From positions 1-64,000 of the forward strand of contig NZ_QYRN01000003.1 of assembly GCF_003583935.1 (NCBI RefSeq): a stretch of DNA of 64,000 nucleotides, written 5' to 3'. The position numbers were made by a program, and so were the translations under genes. The notes under the pieces are model-generated. The model ran no database searches and was not told the origin of the DNA. It saw nothing but the letters and a program-made list of their open reading frames with translations. Source of the DNA: Aureimonas flava. Its GTDB lineage: Bacteria > Pseudomonadota > Alphaproteobacteria > Rhizobiales > Rhizobiaceae. Below, piece by piece: positions 9,538-18,176 of the stretch; within the stretch, counting starts at the first letter, position 1; every line of letters begins with the position of its first letter.

Positions 9538-9774
9538 ATGACGTCTACTTGGAAAACCGCGCTGGTGCTGGGTGCCGCCACCCTGACGATGGCAGGCTGC
9601 ACCACCACGGAGCGCACGGTCGGCGGCGCGGTCGTGGGCGGCGCGGGCGGCGCCGTGATCGGCAATGCGATCGGCGGTTCGGGTGGCGCCGTGATCGGCG
9701 GTCTGGCCGGCGGCACGGCCGGTGCCCTCGTCGGCCGCGACATGGGCCGGCAGCGCGGCTACTCCCGCTACTGA
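9538..9774 (+). CDS. Glycine-zipper outer-membrane lipoprotein
   Basis: A 78-residue lipoprotein. The ATG at 9538 is preceded by GGAGGAG. Residues 1-20 form a type II signal with lipobox LTMAGC (Cys20). The rest is a GGAVVGGAGGAVIGNAIGG-type glycine zipper that extends to about residue 66, followed by a short basic tail. Small proteins of this kind insert in or coat the outer membrane and are common in Hyphomicrobiales; no precise role is known. A strong hairpin follows 22 bp after the stop. Confidence 0.85.
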   Translation: MTSTWKTALVLGAATLTMAGCTTTERTVGGAVVGGAGGAVIGNAIGGSGGAVIGGLAGGTAGALVGRDMGRQRGYSRY

Positions 9775-9796
9775 CCCTTCGCATCGCGATCTCATC

Positions 9797-9831
9797 GGAA
9801 GGCCCCGGAGCGCACCGCTCCGGGGCCTTCC
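9797..9831 (+). terminator. Strong hairpin after the glycine-zipper lipoprotein
   Basis: A perfect 16-bp stem (9797-9812 pairing with 9816-9831) with a 3-base loop. It is very G+C-rich, and no T tract follows. Position right after the lipoprotein stop suggests a terminator or 3' mRNA stabiliser. Confidence 0.65.
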
Positions 9832-9918
9832 GCGCTTGTGCGGGACCAAATACCCCATCTCGCCTTCCGGTCGCCGATACGATACGCGTGCCTGACGATT
9901 TCCCCCTGGTCTCGCGAC

Positions 9919-10824
9919 GTGTCGGTTTCTCCTCTTCGCTTCGCGGCGCTCGGCGCCAACATGCAGGCCAGCCTGCTCATGACGCTGTCGATGGCGACCT
10001 TCGCCACCAACGACATGCTGACCAAGTTCGCCACCCAGTCGATCGAGCCGGTGCAGATCATGGCCCTCCGGGGCGCGATGGCCTCCGCGCTCCTGTTCGC
10101 CTTCGCCAAATGGCGGGGGGCTTTCCTGTCCTTCGCGGTGCTGCGCCGACCGGTGGTGCTCGTGCGCGCCGTCGCCGACATCTGCACCACGCTCTGCTAT
10201 CTCAACGCCCTCAGGCACCTGCCCCTCGCCAACGCTTCGGCGATCTTCCAGGCGCTTCCGCTGACGATCACGCTCGGAGCCTTCCTGTTCCTGGGGGAGC
10301 GCGTCGGATGGCGGCGATGGACCGCGATCGCCGTCGGCTTCGTCGGAGTGTTGGTGATCCTCGCGCCGGGGGCGGAGGGCTTCAACGTCTACGGACTCTG
10401 GGTCCTGGCCTCGGTCGTCTTCGCAGCGATGCGGGATCTCGCGACTCGCCGGATGCCGCCCGACCTGTCCTCACCGCAGATCGCGCTGGTCACCTCCGTT
10501 GCGGTGACGCTGACCGGCTTCTCGCTCCTGCCGGTGGAAGGGTGGCGGCCGGTGCCGGCACAGGTGTGGGCGACCCTGGCGGCGGCCTCCGTCACGCTGG
10601 CCTGCGGCTACGCGTTGATCGTCTCTGCGGTCCGCACGGGCGATCTCAGCTTCGTCGCCCCGTTCCGCTACACGATCCTCCTGTTCTCGATCCTGCTCGG
10701 CATCGCGGCCTTCGGCGAGCGACCGAGCCTGCGCGAGACCTTCGGCTCGCTCATCGTCGTCGGCAGCGGCCTCTACGCACTGCACCGCGAGACGCGCGGT
10801 CGCGCGGCACAGGATCGGGGATGA
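9919..10824 (+). CDS. EamA/DMT-family inner-membrane transporter
   Basis: A roughly 300-residue protein with ten hydrophobic segments arranged as two five-helix EamA repeats. The first repeat starts LLMTLSMATFATNDMLTKF and the second around VFAAMRDLATRRM. Members export or import small metabolites; the substrate cannot be told from sequence. The start is uncertain: GTG 9919 (used here), ATG 9961 (287 residues) and ATG 9838 (overlapping the hairpin) are all in frame. Its stop overlaps the mobA start (ATGA at 10821-10824), so the two are translationally coupled. No functional link between them is obvious. Confidence 0.85.
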   Translation: MSVSPLRFAALGANMQASLLMTLSMATFATNDMLTKFATQSIEPVQIMALRGAMASALLFAFAKWRGAFLSFAVLRRPVVLVRAVADICTTLCYLNALRHLPLANASAIFQALPLTITLGAFLFLGERVGWRRWTAIAVGFVGVLVILAPGAEGFNVYGLWVLASVVFAAMRDLATRRMPPDLSSPQIALVTSVAVTLTGFSLLPVEGWRPVPAQVWATLAAASVTLACGYALIVSAVRTGDLSFVAPFRYTILLFSILLGIAAFGERPSLRETFGSLIVVGSGLYALHRETRGRAAQDRG

Positions 10825-11456
10825 GCGAGACCCGCCCCCTCCCCTTCGGGCTGATCCTCGCCGGAGGGCGCTCGTCCCGCATGGGGCTGGACCGGCCGAA
10901 GCCCCTCCTCGACATTGCCGGCCGGAGCATGGTCGGTCGCGTCTCCGACAGGCTGCGTCCCTTCGTCGCCCAACTCCTGATCGCGACCGACCGGCCCGAG
11001 CTCTATGCCGACCTCGGCGCGCTGGCGATCCCCGACGAGGTGCCGGGCTATGCCGGTCCGCTGGCCGGCCTCCAGGCCGGAGCGCGCCACGCTCTTCGAG
11101 CCGGCGTGCGGGGGGCGGGTCTCGTCAGCGCGCCCGCCGATACGCCTTTCCTGCCCATGGATCTGGTGCCGCGCCTCCTCGACGGCTCGGGCGAGGACGA
11201 GCTGCGCGTCGCCGCCTGCTCGGACAGGCTGCATCCGACCTGCGCCTTCTGGCCCGCCACCGCGCTTCGGCGGCTGGACGCGCTGCCGCTGGACGCCGCG
11301 CAGGCGCCCTCCCTCCTGCGCGTGATGCGCGAGCACGGTTTCACGACCGTGCCGTTCCCCCCGGCGGACACGGGCCCCGGCGCCGACCCGTTCTTCAACG
11401 TCAACACGCCGGCAGAGCTCGAAACCGCCCGCGCCTTTGCGGTTTCTCGGGGATGA
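10821..11456 (+). CDS. mobA: Molybdenum cofactor guanylyltransferase
   Basis: A 211-residue nucleotidyltransferase that attaches GMP to molybdopterin to make the guanine dinucleotide cofactor. The N-terminal LILAGGRSSRMGLDRPKPLL (about residues 10-29) is the GTP-binding signature LAGGxSxRMGxxK/RxL. IPDEVPGYAGPLAGLQAG and VSAPADTPFLP, which carries the Mg-binding Asp, follow. FNVNTPAEL near the C terminus is also typical. The ATG overlaps the stop of the DMT gene by 4 bp. moaA lies upstream on the same strand, so this neighbourhood holds two steps of molybdenum cofactor synthesis. Confidence 0.93.
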   Translation: MSETRPLPFGLILAGGRSSRMGLDRPKPLLDIAGRSMVGRVSDRLRPFVAQLLIATDRPELYADLGALAIPDEVPGYAGPLAGLQAGARHALRAGVRGAGLVSAPADTPFLPMDLVPRLLDGSGEDELRVAACSDRLHPTCAFWPATALRRLDALPLDAAQAPSLLRVMREHGFTTVPFPPADTGPGADPFFNVNTPAELETARAFAVSRG

Positions 11457-11577
11457 GGCGGGCGCTGCGGGCGCGACGGGTTGCCAAATTTGACGGAAAC
11501 GGCAACATCGCCCCTTCCAACAGCATGCCCATATCGCAGGCACCCTTCATTCTGGCCCGGCAGGACATCTCACGCCC

Positions 11578-12375
11578 ATGACAGTGATCCAGAAGCTTCT
11601 CGCGGCGACCGCCATTGCCGCCCTCGCCTCGAGCCCCGTCGCCGCCCAGCAGAGCGACGCCGACAAGACCTGGACGGAAGTCCGCATCGGCACGGAAGGC
11701 GCCTATCCGCCGTTCAACTACACGGACGCGTCCGGCCAGCTCCTCGGGTTCGACATCGACATCGCGAAGGCGCTCTGCGAGCAGATGAAGGTCACCTGCA
11801 CCTTCGTCACGTCCGACTGGGACGGCATCATCCCCGCCCTGCAGAACGACCGTTTCGACGCCATCATCGCGTCCATGTCGATCACCCCGGAGCGTGCCGA
11901 GCAGGTGCTCTTCACCAACAAGTACTACAACTCGCCGGGCGCCGTGGCGGTGCCGAAGGACTCCACCATCGCGGACACCAACCCGGCCTCGTTCGCCGGC
12001 AAGGCGGTCGGCGCGCAGGGCTCCACCACGCACGCCCAGGCGGTGCAGACCTTCTTCCCCGATGCCGACATCCGCATCTATCCGACGGCCGAGGAGTACA
12101 AGCTCGACATCGAGAACGGCCGCCTGGACGCTGTCAGCGACGACGTCGTGGTGCTGACGGAGTGGCTCGAAAGCCCGGCCGGCGCCTGCTGCAAGCTGCT
12201 CGGCACCTTGCCGGTGGACGAAGCGATCTACGGGCCCGGCGCCGGCATCGCCCTGCGCAAGGGCGACGAGAAGCTGAAGAAGATGTTCGACGACGCGATC
12301 ATCGCCATCCGCGAGAACGGCGTCTACAAGACGGTCAACGACAAGTACTTCAAGTTCGACGTCTACGGCGACTGA
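11578..12375 (+). CDS. Amino-acid ABC transporter substrate-binding protein
   Basis: A 265-residue periplasmic binding protein of the polar amino acid family (PF00497). A signal peptide covers about residues 1-23 (ALASSPVAAQ). The mature part opens with VRIGTEGAYPPFNYTDASG, followed by GFDIDIAKALCEQM and the ligand-contacting DWDGIIPALQNDRFDAII and SITPERAEQVLFT, as in LAO/octopine/glutamine binding proteins. It is followed by two permease genes on the same strand. No ATPase gene is next to them. Ligand is likely a basic or polar amino acid or opine; sequence alone does not decide. Confidence 0.9.
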   Translation: MTVIQKLLAATAIAALASSPVAAQQSDADKTWTEVRIGTEGAYPPFNYTDASGQLLGFDIDIAKALCEQMKVTCTFVTSDWDGIIPALQNDRFDAIIASMSITPERAEQVLFTNKYYNSPGAVAVPKDSTIADTNPASFAGKAVGAQGSTTHAQAVQTFFPDADIRIYPTAEEYKLDIENGRLDAVSDDVVVLTEWLESPAGACCKLLGTLPVDEAIYGPGAGIALRKGDEKLKKMFDDAIIAIRENGVYKTVNDKYFKFDVYGD

Positions 12376-12463
12376 CGCCCTCGACCAACGCGCGGCGGCG
12401 ACGGTCCCACGAGACCGAAGCTGCCGCGCGCTCCTTCCCGCGTTGGCGAAGCGCGATCGATAG

Positions 12464-13171
12464 ATGAACCACTTTCCGCTACTCGCCTTCGGCGATACCG
12501 GCTGGGGCGACGAGATCGCCGGGGGCCTGCTGGTCACCGTCTCGCTGGCGCTGGCGACGCTTCCGTTCGGTCTTCTGCTGGGCCTCGCGCTGGCCCTCGG
12601 CAAGCGCGGCGACGACCCTGCGCTTCGCCTGTCGGCCGACATCTACACGACGATCTTCCGGGGCCTTCCCGAGCTCCTGACCCTGTTCCTGGTCTACTAC
12701 GGGGGCCAGAACCTGCTGAACGCGCTGACGGCATGGCTCGGCCTCGGCCAGTGGGCGCTGTCGAGCTTCGTGTCCGGCATGGTGGCGCTCGGCCTCGTGT
12801 TCGCCGCCTACTCCTCCGAAGTCTTCCTGTCGGCGTTTCGCGCCATTCCGAACGGGCAATGGGAGGGTGGGCGCGCCCTCGGCCTGTCGCACCAGCGCAT
12901 CCTCGGTCTCGTCATCCTGCCGCAGCTCCTGCGCATCAGCCTGCCGGGTCTTTCCAACGTCTGGCTCAACCTCCTCAAGGATACGGCGCTCGTCTCGGTC
13001 ATCGGCCTCGCCGACATCATGCGGCAGACGGGCGTGGCGGCGCGCGTGACACGCGAGCCGTTCTTCTTCTTCGGGCTCGCCTGCGCCCTCTACCTTCTGC
13101 TGACGATGATCTCAGCCGTGGGGCTCCGGCGGGTGGAACTGTGGACCAAGCGCGGCGAGGCGCTCCGATGA
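12464..13171 (+). CDS. Amino-acid ABC transporter permease (HisQ-type)
   Basis: A 235-residue permease of the polar amino acid family with about five hydrophobic segments. The EAA loop is EGGRALGLSHQRILGLV, about residues 137-153. It lies 88 bp after the binding-protein gene and overlaps the next permease by 4 bp (ATGA), the usual arrangement of HisQ/HisM pairs. It forms half of the membrane pore for the amino acid bound by the upstream protein. Confidence 0.9.
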   Translation: MNHFPLLAFGDTGWGDEIAGGLLVTVSLALATLPFGLLLGLALALGKRGDDPALRLSADIYTTIFRGLPELLTLFLVYYGGQNLLNALTAWLGLGQWALSSFVSGMVALGLVFAAYSSEVFLSAFRAIPNGQWEGGRALGLSHQRILGLVILPQLLRISLPGLSNVWLNLLKDTALVSVIGLADIMRQTGVAARVTREPFFFFGLACALYLLLTMISAVGLRRVELWTKRGEALR

Positions 13172-13965
13172 GCCTCGCCCCTCCACCCGTCGCGCGCCGC
13201 CGACCCGGCCTTCTCGGCATCGCCACGCTGGCCCTCTGGGCAGCCGGCGGCGTCGCGCTCGTCGCCTATCTGGCGCTGGCCTGGAACCCGCAACTCGTGG
13301 CGACCTACGGGCCCGCCTACCTGCGCGGGCTGTGGACGACCCTGTCGCTCGTCGCCCTGTCCTACGGACTGGGAGCCCTTCTCTCGGTCCCGATCGCGGC
13401 GGGACGCATGGCGCGAAATCCGCTCGCGCGCGGCACCGCCTTCGCCTACGTCTCGTTCTTCCGCGGCACGCCGCTGATCGCGCAGATCTTCCTCATCTAC
13501 TACGGATTCGGGACGTTCCGGACGCAGTTCGAGACGGTCGGGCTCTGGTGGTTCTTCCGCGATGCCTGGTACTGCGCGATCTTCGCCCTCTCGCTGAACA
13601 CAGCCGCCTATCAGGCGGAAATCCTTCGCGGAGCGATCCAGAGCGTCGCCAAGGGGCAGTGGGAGGGCGCGCGGGCCCTCGCGCTTCCCCGCAGCGTGAC
13701 GATCTGGCGCGTCGTCGCGCCCCAGGCGCTGATCGTCGCGCTCCGGCCCTATGCCAACGAGTTCATCCTGATGCTGAAGGCGTCGGCCATCGTCGCCATC
13801 ATCAGCGTCTTCGACCTGTTCGGCGAAACCCGCCGCGCCTTTTCGCGCAGCTTCGACTTCCAGACCTATGTCTGGGCGGCCGTCTTCTATCTCGTGCTGG
13901 TGGAGATCGTCCGGCGCCTCACCAACCTCGCCGAGCGGCGGCTGACGCGGCACCTGCTCCGCTAG
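13168..13965 (+). CDS. Amino-acid ABC transporter permease (HisM-type)
   Basis: A 265-residue permease with a membrane segment near residues 18-40 and further segments after it. FFRGTPLIAQIFLIYYG is the family hallmark and EGARALALPRSVTIWRVV is the EAA loop. The ATG at 13168 overlaps the stop of the previous permease. The C-terminal end overlaps the convergent TetR gene by 4 bp. There is no ATPase gene after it on this strand, so the transporter must borrow one encoded elsewhere. Confidence 0.9.
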   Translation: MSLAPPPVARRRPGLLGIATLALWAAGGVALVAYLALAWNPQLVATYGPAYLRGLWTTLSLVALSYGLGALLSVPIAAGRMARNPLARGTAFAYVSFFRGTPLIAQIFLIYYGFGTFRTQFETVGLWWFFRDAWYCAIFALSLNTAAYQAEILRGAIQSVAKGQWEGARALALPRSVTIWRVVAPQALIVALRPYANEFILMLKASAIVAIISVFDLFGETRRAFSRSFDFQTYVWAAVFYLVLVEIVRRLTNLAERRLTRHLLR

Positions 13966-14675
13966 GACTTCCGAGGAGCGGCACGCTCCGGCGTCACCTG
14001 GGCGCCGTTGAGAAAGAGCCGCACCGCGTTCTCGATCCACTCGTCCATCGTCGCATGGGTCTGCTCGCGGGCCACGCCGCAGACCCGTTCGCGAACGTGC
14101 TGACCGCAGACGGCCTGGATGAACTGGTTCGCCAGGAACTCGACCGGCAGGTCCACGATCTGGCCGCGATCGACCGCATGCCGGAAGATGTCGGTCAGTT
14201 CCACCACCACGGGGCGCAGGAACTTCTCCTCCGTGAATTGGGCGAGTTCGGGCGTGCGATGCGCTTCGGAGGCCAGGAGGCGGTAGAGAGCGATCGTATC
14301 GTCTACGAGCACCTTGTCCTTCAGCCACCTCGCGACGTCGAGCAGGATGGCGTCGAACGGGTCGTTCCGCGCGTCGAACTCGCGAAGACCTTCGGGCTCC
14401 AGCGTCCCGCGCCGCTGCAGAGCCTCGTTGAGGAGATGCATCTTGGAGGGAAAACGGTCGTAGAGCGTGCGCTTCGAGATTCCGGCCTCGGCGGCCACCG
14501 AATCCATGCTCGTCGCGGAGAACCCTGCGTTGAGAAACTGGCAGAACGCGATGTCGACGATCTTGTGCCCGAGCGAGGCGGCCGCCCCCTTGGTCGGGCG
14601 ACCACGACGGCGCGCGTGTCCTCGCACGGCGGGGTAAGATCCGCCCGATACCGCTTCGGCAATTTCGCCCGTCAC
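13962..14675 (-). CDS. TetR/AcrR-family transcriptional regulator
   Basis: A 237-residue regulator. The N-terminal helix-turn-helix is seen in AFCQFLNAGFSATSMDSVAA and GISKRTLYDRFPSKMHLLNE. A divergent C-terminal ligand domain with RLLASEAHRTPELAQFTEE follows, resembling the AefR-like C-terminal domain. The GTG at 14675 is chosen because AAGGAG lies 7 bases upstream; a TTG two codons earlier is too close to that site. The gene is divergent from a beta-hydroxyacid dehydrogenase and shares a 182-bp intergenic region holding a near-palindrome. It probably represses itself and the dehydrogenase; the inducer is unknown. Confidence 0.88.
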   Translation of the reverse strand: MTGEIAEAVSGGSYPAVRGHARRRGRPTKGAAASLGHKIVDIAFCQFLNAGFSATSMDSVAAEAGISKRTLYDRFPSKMHLLNEALQRRGTLEPEGLREFDARNDPFDAILLDVARWLKDKVLVDDTIALYRLLASEAHRTPELAQFTEEKFLRPVVVELTDIFRHAVDRGQIVDLPVEFLANQFIQAVCGQHVRERVCGVAREQTHATMDEWIENAVRLFLNGAQVTPERAAPRKS

Positions 14676-14740
14676 CGGCAAGCTCCTTTCCCTCCGTCAA
14701 CCAGCCACGAAGTGAGTGATTTTGTTTACCAGCGCCTCGA

Positions 14741-14761
14741 GAATGCATACGCGATACATTC
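14741..14761. promoter_or_regulatory. Candidate TetR operator between divergent genes
   Basis: A near-palindrome of two 8-base arms, GAATGCAT and ATACATTC (7 of 8 positions complementary), around a 5-base spacer ACGCG. It lies 66 bp from the TetR start and 97 bp from the dehydrogenase start. Arm length and spacing suit a TetR dimer. It is inferred from sequence symmetry only. Confidence 0.45.
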
Positions 14762-14857
14762 TGTAACGTCCTACGTATTGACGCGGCGACGATTCGCTGG
14801 GCTGACCTTGCTCCCGGCTAATGACACAAACAGACCGACCAACGGAAGGACCCAAGA

Positions 14858-15724
14858 ATGGTTGCAACGAGTTTCATCGGCCTTGGAGTGATGGGTTTCC
14901 CGATGGCGGGGCATCTGGCGGCCAAGGGCCACGACGTCACCGTCTACAACCGAAGCGCGTCGAAGGCGCAAAGCTGGATGGGTAAGCATGGCGGACGCGC
15001 CGCCCCGACGCCCCGCGAAGCCGCCGAGGGAGCCGATATCGTCTTCGTGTGCGTCGGCAACGACGACGACGTGCGGTCGGTGATCTATGGCGACGACGGC
15101 GCCATGGCCGGAATGAAGGAGGGTGCGATCCTGGTGGATCACACCACGGCCTCGGCCGAGCTCGCGAGGGAGCTGGAGGAGACGCTTGCGGCCAAGCGCC
15201 TCCGCTTTCTGGACGCACCCGTCTCCGGCGGTCAGGCGGGCGCCGAGAACGGCGTTCTCACCGTGATGGCCGGGGGCGATGCCCAGACCTTCGCGGACGC
15301 CCGGCCGGCGATCGAATCCTACGCTCGGATGATCGGGCTGATGGGCCCGGCGGGGTCGGGCCAGCTCACCAAGATGATGAACCAGATTTGCATCGCCGGG
15401 CTGGTCCAGGGACTGTCCGAGGCGGTCCATTTCGGCCAGAAGGCCGGGCTCGACATCGCCAAGGTCGTGGAGGTGATCTCCAAGGGCGCGGCGGGATCCT
15501 GGCAGATGGAGAACCGCCACAAGACGATGGACGAGGGACGCTACGACTTCGGCTTCGCCGTGGAATGGATGCGCAAGGACCTCGGCATCTGCCTCGCCGA
15601 GGCGCGCCGCAACGGGGCGTCGCTCCCCGGCACCGCCCTGATCGACCAGTTCTACGCCGAGGTGGAGGCCATGGGCGGCCGGCGGTGGGATACGTCCTCG
15701 CTCCTGGCACGTCTCAACCGGTAG
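14858..15724 (+). CDS. NAD(P)-dependent beta-hydroxyacid dehydrogenase (3-hydroxyisobutyrate dehydrogenase family)
   Basis: A 288-residue oxidoreductase. The N-terminal dinucleotide-binding FIGLGVMGFPMAGHLAAKG is at residues 6-24. The substrate-binding loop DAPVSGGQAGAENGVLTVM and the catalytic Lys in GSGQLTKMMNQ are clear. Family members reduce or oxidise 3-hydroxyisobutyrate, tartronate semialdehyde, glyoxylate or succinic semialdehyde. Which of these applies is not decided by the sequence. It stands alone, divergent from a TetR regulator that probably controls it, and converges on an Lrp gene. Confidence 0.88.
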   Translation: MVATSFIGLGVMGFPMAGHLAAKGHDVTVYNRSASKAQSWMGKHGGRAAPTPREAAEGADIVFVCVGNDDDVRSVIYGDDGAMAGMKEGAILVDHTTASAELARELEETLAAKRLRFLDAPVSGGQAGAENGVLTVMAGGDAQTFADARPAIESYARMIGLMGPAGSGQLTKMMNQICIAGLVQGLSEAVHFGQKAGLDIAKVVEVISKGAAGSWQMENRHKTMDEGRYDFGFAVEWMRKDLGICLAEARRNGASLPGTALIDQFYAEVEAMGGRRWDTSSLLARLNR

Positions 15725-15738
15725 CGGCCACCCGGACG

Positions 15739-15760
15739 GCGGGAGGGTCAGCCCTCCCGC
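15739..15760 (+). terminator. Hairpin between convergent dehydrogenase and Lrp genes
   Basis: A perfect 9-bp stem (15739-15747 with 15752-15760) and a 4-base loop. The loop contains the stop codon of the minus-strand Lrp gene, so the structure overlaps that gene's end. It has no T tract. It probably terminates the dehydrogenase transcript. Confidence 0.5.
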
Positions 15761-16236
15761 TGCTGGTCCTTGTCGAGCAGCAGGTAGTCGAGCGGCAGCT
15801 GCGTCGTATACTTGATCTGCTCCATCGCGAACGCCGACGACACGTCCCGGATCTCGATCTTGGCGATCAGCCGCTTGTAGAAGGAATCGTAGGCCGCGAT
15901 GTCGGGCACCACGACACGCAGGAGATAGTCGACGTCGCCGCTCATGCGGTAGAACTCGATGACTTCGGGAAACTCCTGGACGACCTCCGAGAAGCGCCGA
16001 AGCCACTCCACCGAATGCGATCCGGTGCGCACCGACACGAACACGGTGACGCGGGCGTTGACCCGGACCGGGTCGAGCACGGCCACGCGCCGAACGATCA
16101 CACCCTCCTCCTCGAGCTTCTGGATCCGCCGCCAGCACGGCGTGGTGGATAGGCCGACGCGCTTGGCGATGTCTGCCACGGCCAGAGTCGCGTCCTCCTG
16201 GAGAAGCCGAAGGATCTTCTTGTCGAGTCTGTCCAC
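15748..16236 (-). CDS. Lrp/AsnC-family transcriptional regulator
   Basis: A 162-residue regulator. The N-terminal winged helix is visible as LDKKILRLLQEDATLAVADI and GLSTTPCWRRIQKLEEEGVI (about residues 29-48). The RAM effector domain follows, with MSGDVDYLLRVVVPDIAAYD typical. The start is GTG at 16236 with GGAAAGGGG upstream. Such proteins sense an amino acid and control its metabolism or transport. No amino-acid gene is directly divergent, since the neighbour is a sensor kinase; its target is unknown. Confidence 0.9.
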   Translation of the reverse strand: MDRLDKKILRLLQEDATLAVADIAKRVGLSTTPCWRRIQKLEEEGVIVRRVAVLDPVRVNARVTVFVSVRTGSHSVEWLRRFSEVVQEFPEVIEFYRMSGDVDYLLRVVVPDIAAYDSFYKRLIAKIEIRDVSSAFAMEQIKYTTQLPLDYLLLDKDQQREG

Positions 16237-16395
16237 GCCGAACCCCTTTCCGGGGAGCGCGCGGATGGGGCGGCCCCTCGCCGCCCCGCGTTCGCGCCCC
16301 CGCGATCTTTCGCGGTTTCTTAAGCCAATTCTTTAAGTTTTCCGCAACAGGATGCTGCCGAACGACCGCATGCAACCCTTGCCCGAACCCTGTCC

Positions 16396-17904
16396 ATGTC
16401 GCTTGCCGCCCCGCCATCCCTGGACAAGTCGGCCCTGCCTCGCGGCGGGACGCCCGGCCACAGTCTGGAACTGGCCCGCACGCTCCGCCGCACGCGCGAC
16501 CGCCTGATCTCGGCCGACGGCATGCCGCCGCGAATCGAGCTCGAACTGCTTCGCCAGCACGTGCCGCAGTTCTCCGCGGGACTGCCCGCGATGGCGGTCC
16601 TGGTCGGCGCGGCGGGCGCCCTGCTCGCGCTCGGCGACCTGCCCGTGATGGCGGCCTGGATCGGCCTGAACCTCCTGCTGGCGCTGCCGCTGCTCCTGGT
16701 GCTGCGCGCCTTCGAGAAGGCGGCGCCGTCCATGGTGACGGCCTTCGCGTGGCGCCGCCGCTTCCAGATCGGGCATCTGGCGCTCGGCCTTCCCTGGGCC
16801 GTCCTGATGGCCTGGCCGGCCTGCGAAGCCTGCGGCTTCGTCGCGGCGGACGCGGTGCGCTTCGCGGTGGCCGTCGCGGTGGTCGGGACGGTGTCGCTGA
16901 TCGGCGCCAGCCTCAAGGCGGTGGTCGGCTGGAGCTTCGCCCCCCTGGTCGTCGTCGTCGCCGCCCTCGCGGCCCGTGCGGACGATCCGTCGCAGTTCGC
17001 CCTTCACGGCGTGCTTCTCGCCGCGGTGCCCTTCTTCGCGATCGTGGCCAACCGCCTTCGCGCCTCGCGCACCGACCGGATCCGCCATCGGACGGAGCGC
17101 GATCAGTTCACCTTCGAGATCGAGGCGGCGCGCATCGCCTCGGACCAGGCCCGCCAGCGCGCCGAGGAGGCCAACCTGGCCAAGTCGCAGTTCCTGGCCA
17201 CGATGAGCCATGAGTTGCGGACGCCGCTCAACGCGATCCTCGGCTTTTCCGAGGTGATCGGCGAGGAGATCCTCGGCCCCGTGGGCAACGAGACCTATCG
17301 CGACTATGCGCGCGACATTCACAATTCCGGGCAGCACCTCCTGGATCTCATCAACGAGATCCTCGACCTGTCGCGCGTGGAAGCGGGGCGCTACACGCTG
17401 AACGAGGAGGCGGTGAGCCTCGTGGCCATCGCGACGGCGGCGATCGGCTTCGTGCAGATGAAGGCGGACGCGAAACGGATCGAGATCCGCGCCGAGTTCG
17501 AGCCGAACCTGCCGCAGCTCTGGGGCGACCCGCGCTCGCTCCGTCAGGTGATCCTCAACCTCCTGTCCAACGCGGTGAAGTTCACGCCCGGAAGGGGCCG
17601 GATCCTGGTCCGCGTCGGCTGGACCGCCGGCGGCGGGCAGTACGTCTCCGTGCGCGACAACGGGCCGGGCATTCCCAAGGAGGAGATGCCGCTGGTGCTC
17701 TCGTCGTTCGGGCAGGGCACCAACGCCATCAAGAGCGCGGAACAGGGCACCGGGCTCGGCCTGCCCATCGTCCAGGCGCTGGTGAACCTGCACAACGGCA
17801 CGTTCGAGCTGACCTCCGCCGCCGGCCAGGGTACCGAGGCCCTGGCCACCTTCCCGCATGCCCGCGTGCTCGAGGTGATGCCCGCGCTCGCCGAGCTACC
17901 CTGA
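16396..17904 (+). CDS. Membrane-bound sensor histidine kinase
   Basis: A 502-residue histidine kinase. About five to six hydrophobic segments between residues 60 and 215 form the membrane sensor part. A helical linker rich in Glu and Ala leads to the HisKA domain. The phosphoacceptor is His272 in FLATMSHELRTPLNAILG. The HATPase domain has the N box (LNLLSNAVKFTP), G1 (DNGPGIP) and G2 (GTGLGLPIV). It resembles the PleC/PdhS-type kinases of alphaproteobacteria, which feed cell-cycle regulators, but lacks a visible PAS domain. No response regulator is adjacent. The signal is unknown. Confidence 0.88.
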   Translation: MSLAAPPSLDKSALPRGGTPGHSLELARTLRRTRDRLISADGMPPRIELELLRQHVPQFSAGLPAMAVLVGAAGALLALGDLPVMAAWIGLNLLLALPLLLVLRAFEKAAPSMVTAFAWRRRFQIGHLALGLPWAVLMAWPACEACGFVAADAVRFAVAVAVVGTVSLIGASLKAVVGWSFAPLVVVVAALAARADDPSQFALHGVLLAAVPFFAIVANRLRASRTDRIRHRTERDQFTFEIEAARIASDQARQRAEEANLAKSQFLATMSHELRTPLNAILGFSEVIGEEILGPVGNETYRDYARDIHNSGQHLLDLINEILDLSRVEAGRYTLNEEAVSLVAIATAAIGFVQMKADAKRIEIRAEFEPNLPQLWGDPRSLRQVILNLLSNAVKFTPGRGRILVRVGWTAGGGQYVSVRDNGPGIPKEEMPLVLSSFGQGTNAIKSAEQGTGLGLPIVQALVNLHNGTFELTSAAGQGTEALATFPHARVLEVMPALAELP

Positions 17905-17977
17905 GGATTCCTCAACCGGAACACGTCCTGGCGAGGGCGCATTGCGGCGCACGTTCCGGCGACATATCTCCGGAGGC

Positions 17978-18175
17978 ATGAGCGCCGCCCCCGCCCCTCT
18001 CGCTTCCCCTTGCGTGCGCGTCTGCGCCCTCGACGCCGCCGGCGCGCTATGCGTCGGATGCGGCCGCACGATCCAGGAGATCGCCGCGTGGTCGGGCATG
18101 TCCGAGGCGTCGCGCCTCGCCATCATGGGCGAGCTCGCCGAGCGGCTGCGCCTTCACGCACTCGAGGCCGTCTGA
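17978..18175 (+). CDS. DUF1289 small cysteine-containing protein
   Basis: A 65-residue protein matching DUF1289. It has SPCVRVCALDAAGALCVGCG with four Cys in C-x3-C-x8-C-x2-C spacing, followed by RTIQEIAAWSGMSEASRLAI. It is likely a small iron-sulfur or zinc protein of unknown role. The ATG at 17978 lies only one base after a GGAGG run, too close for normal use; a TTG at 17942 would give 77 residues, so the start is uncertain. It is followed after 1 bp by a retropepsin-like protease gene, a frequent pairing in alphaproteobacteria. Confidence 0.82.
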   Translation: MSAAPAPLASPCVRVCALDAAGALCVGCGRTIQEIAAWSGMSEASRLAIMGELAERLRLHALEAV

Positions 18176-18176
18176 C

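Noticed and set aside
15748-16236. Pairing the Lrp regulator with the convergent dehydrogenase as its target
   Set aside because: The two genes converge with a hairpin between them. The dehydrogenase shares its control region with the TetR gene instead.
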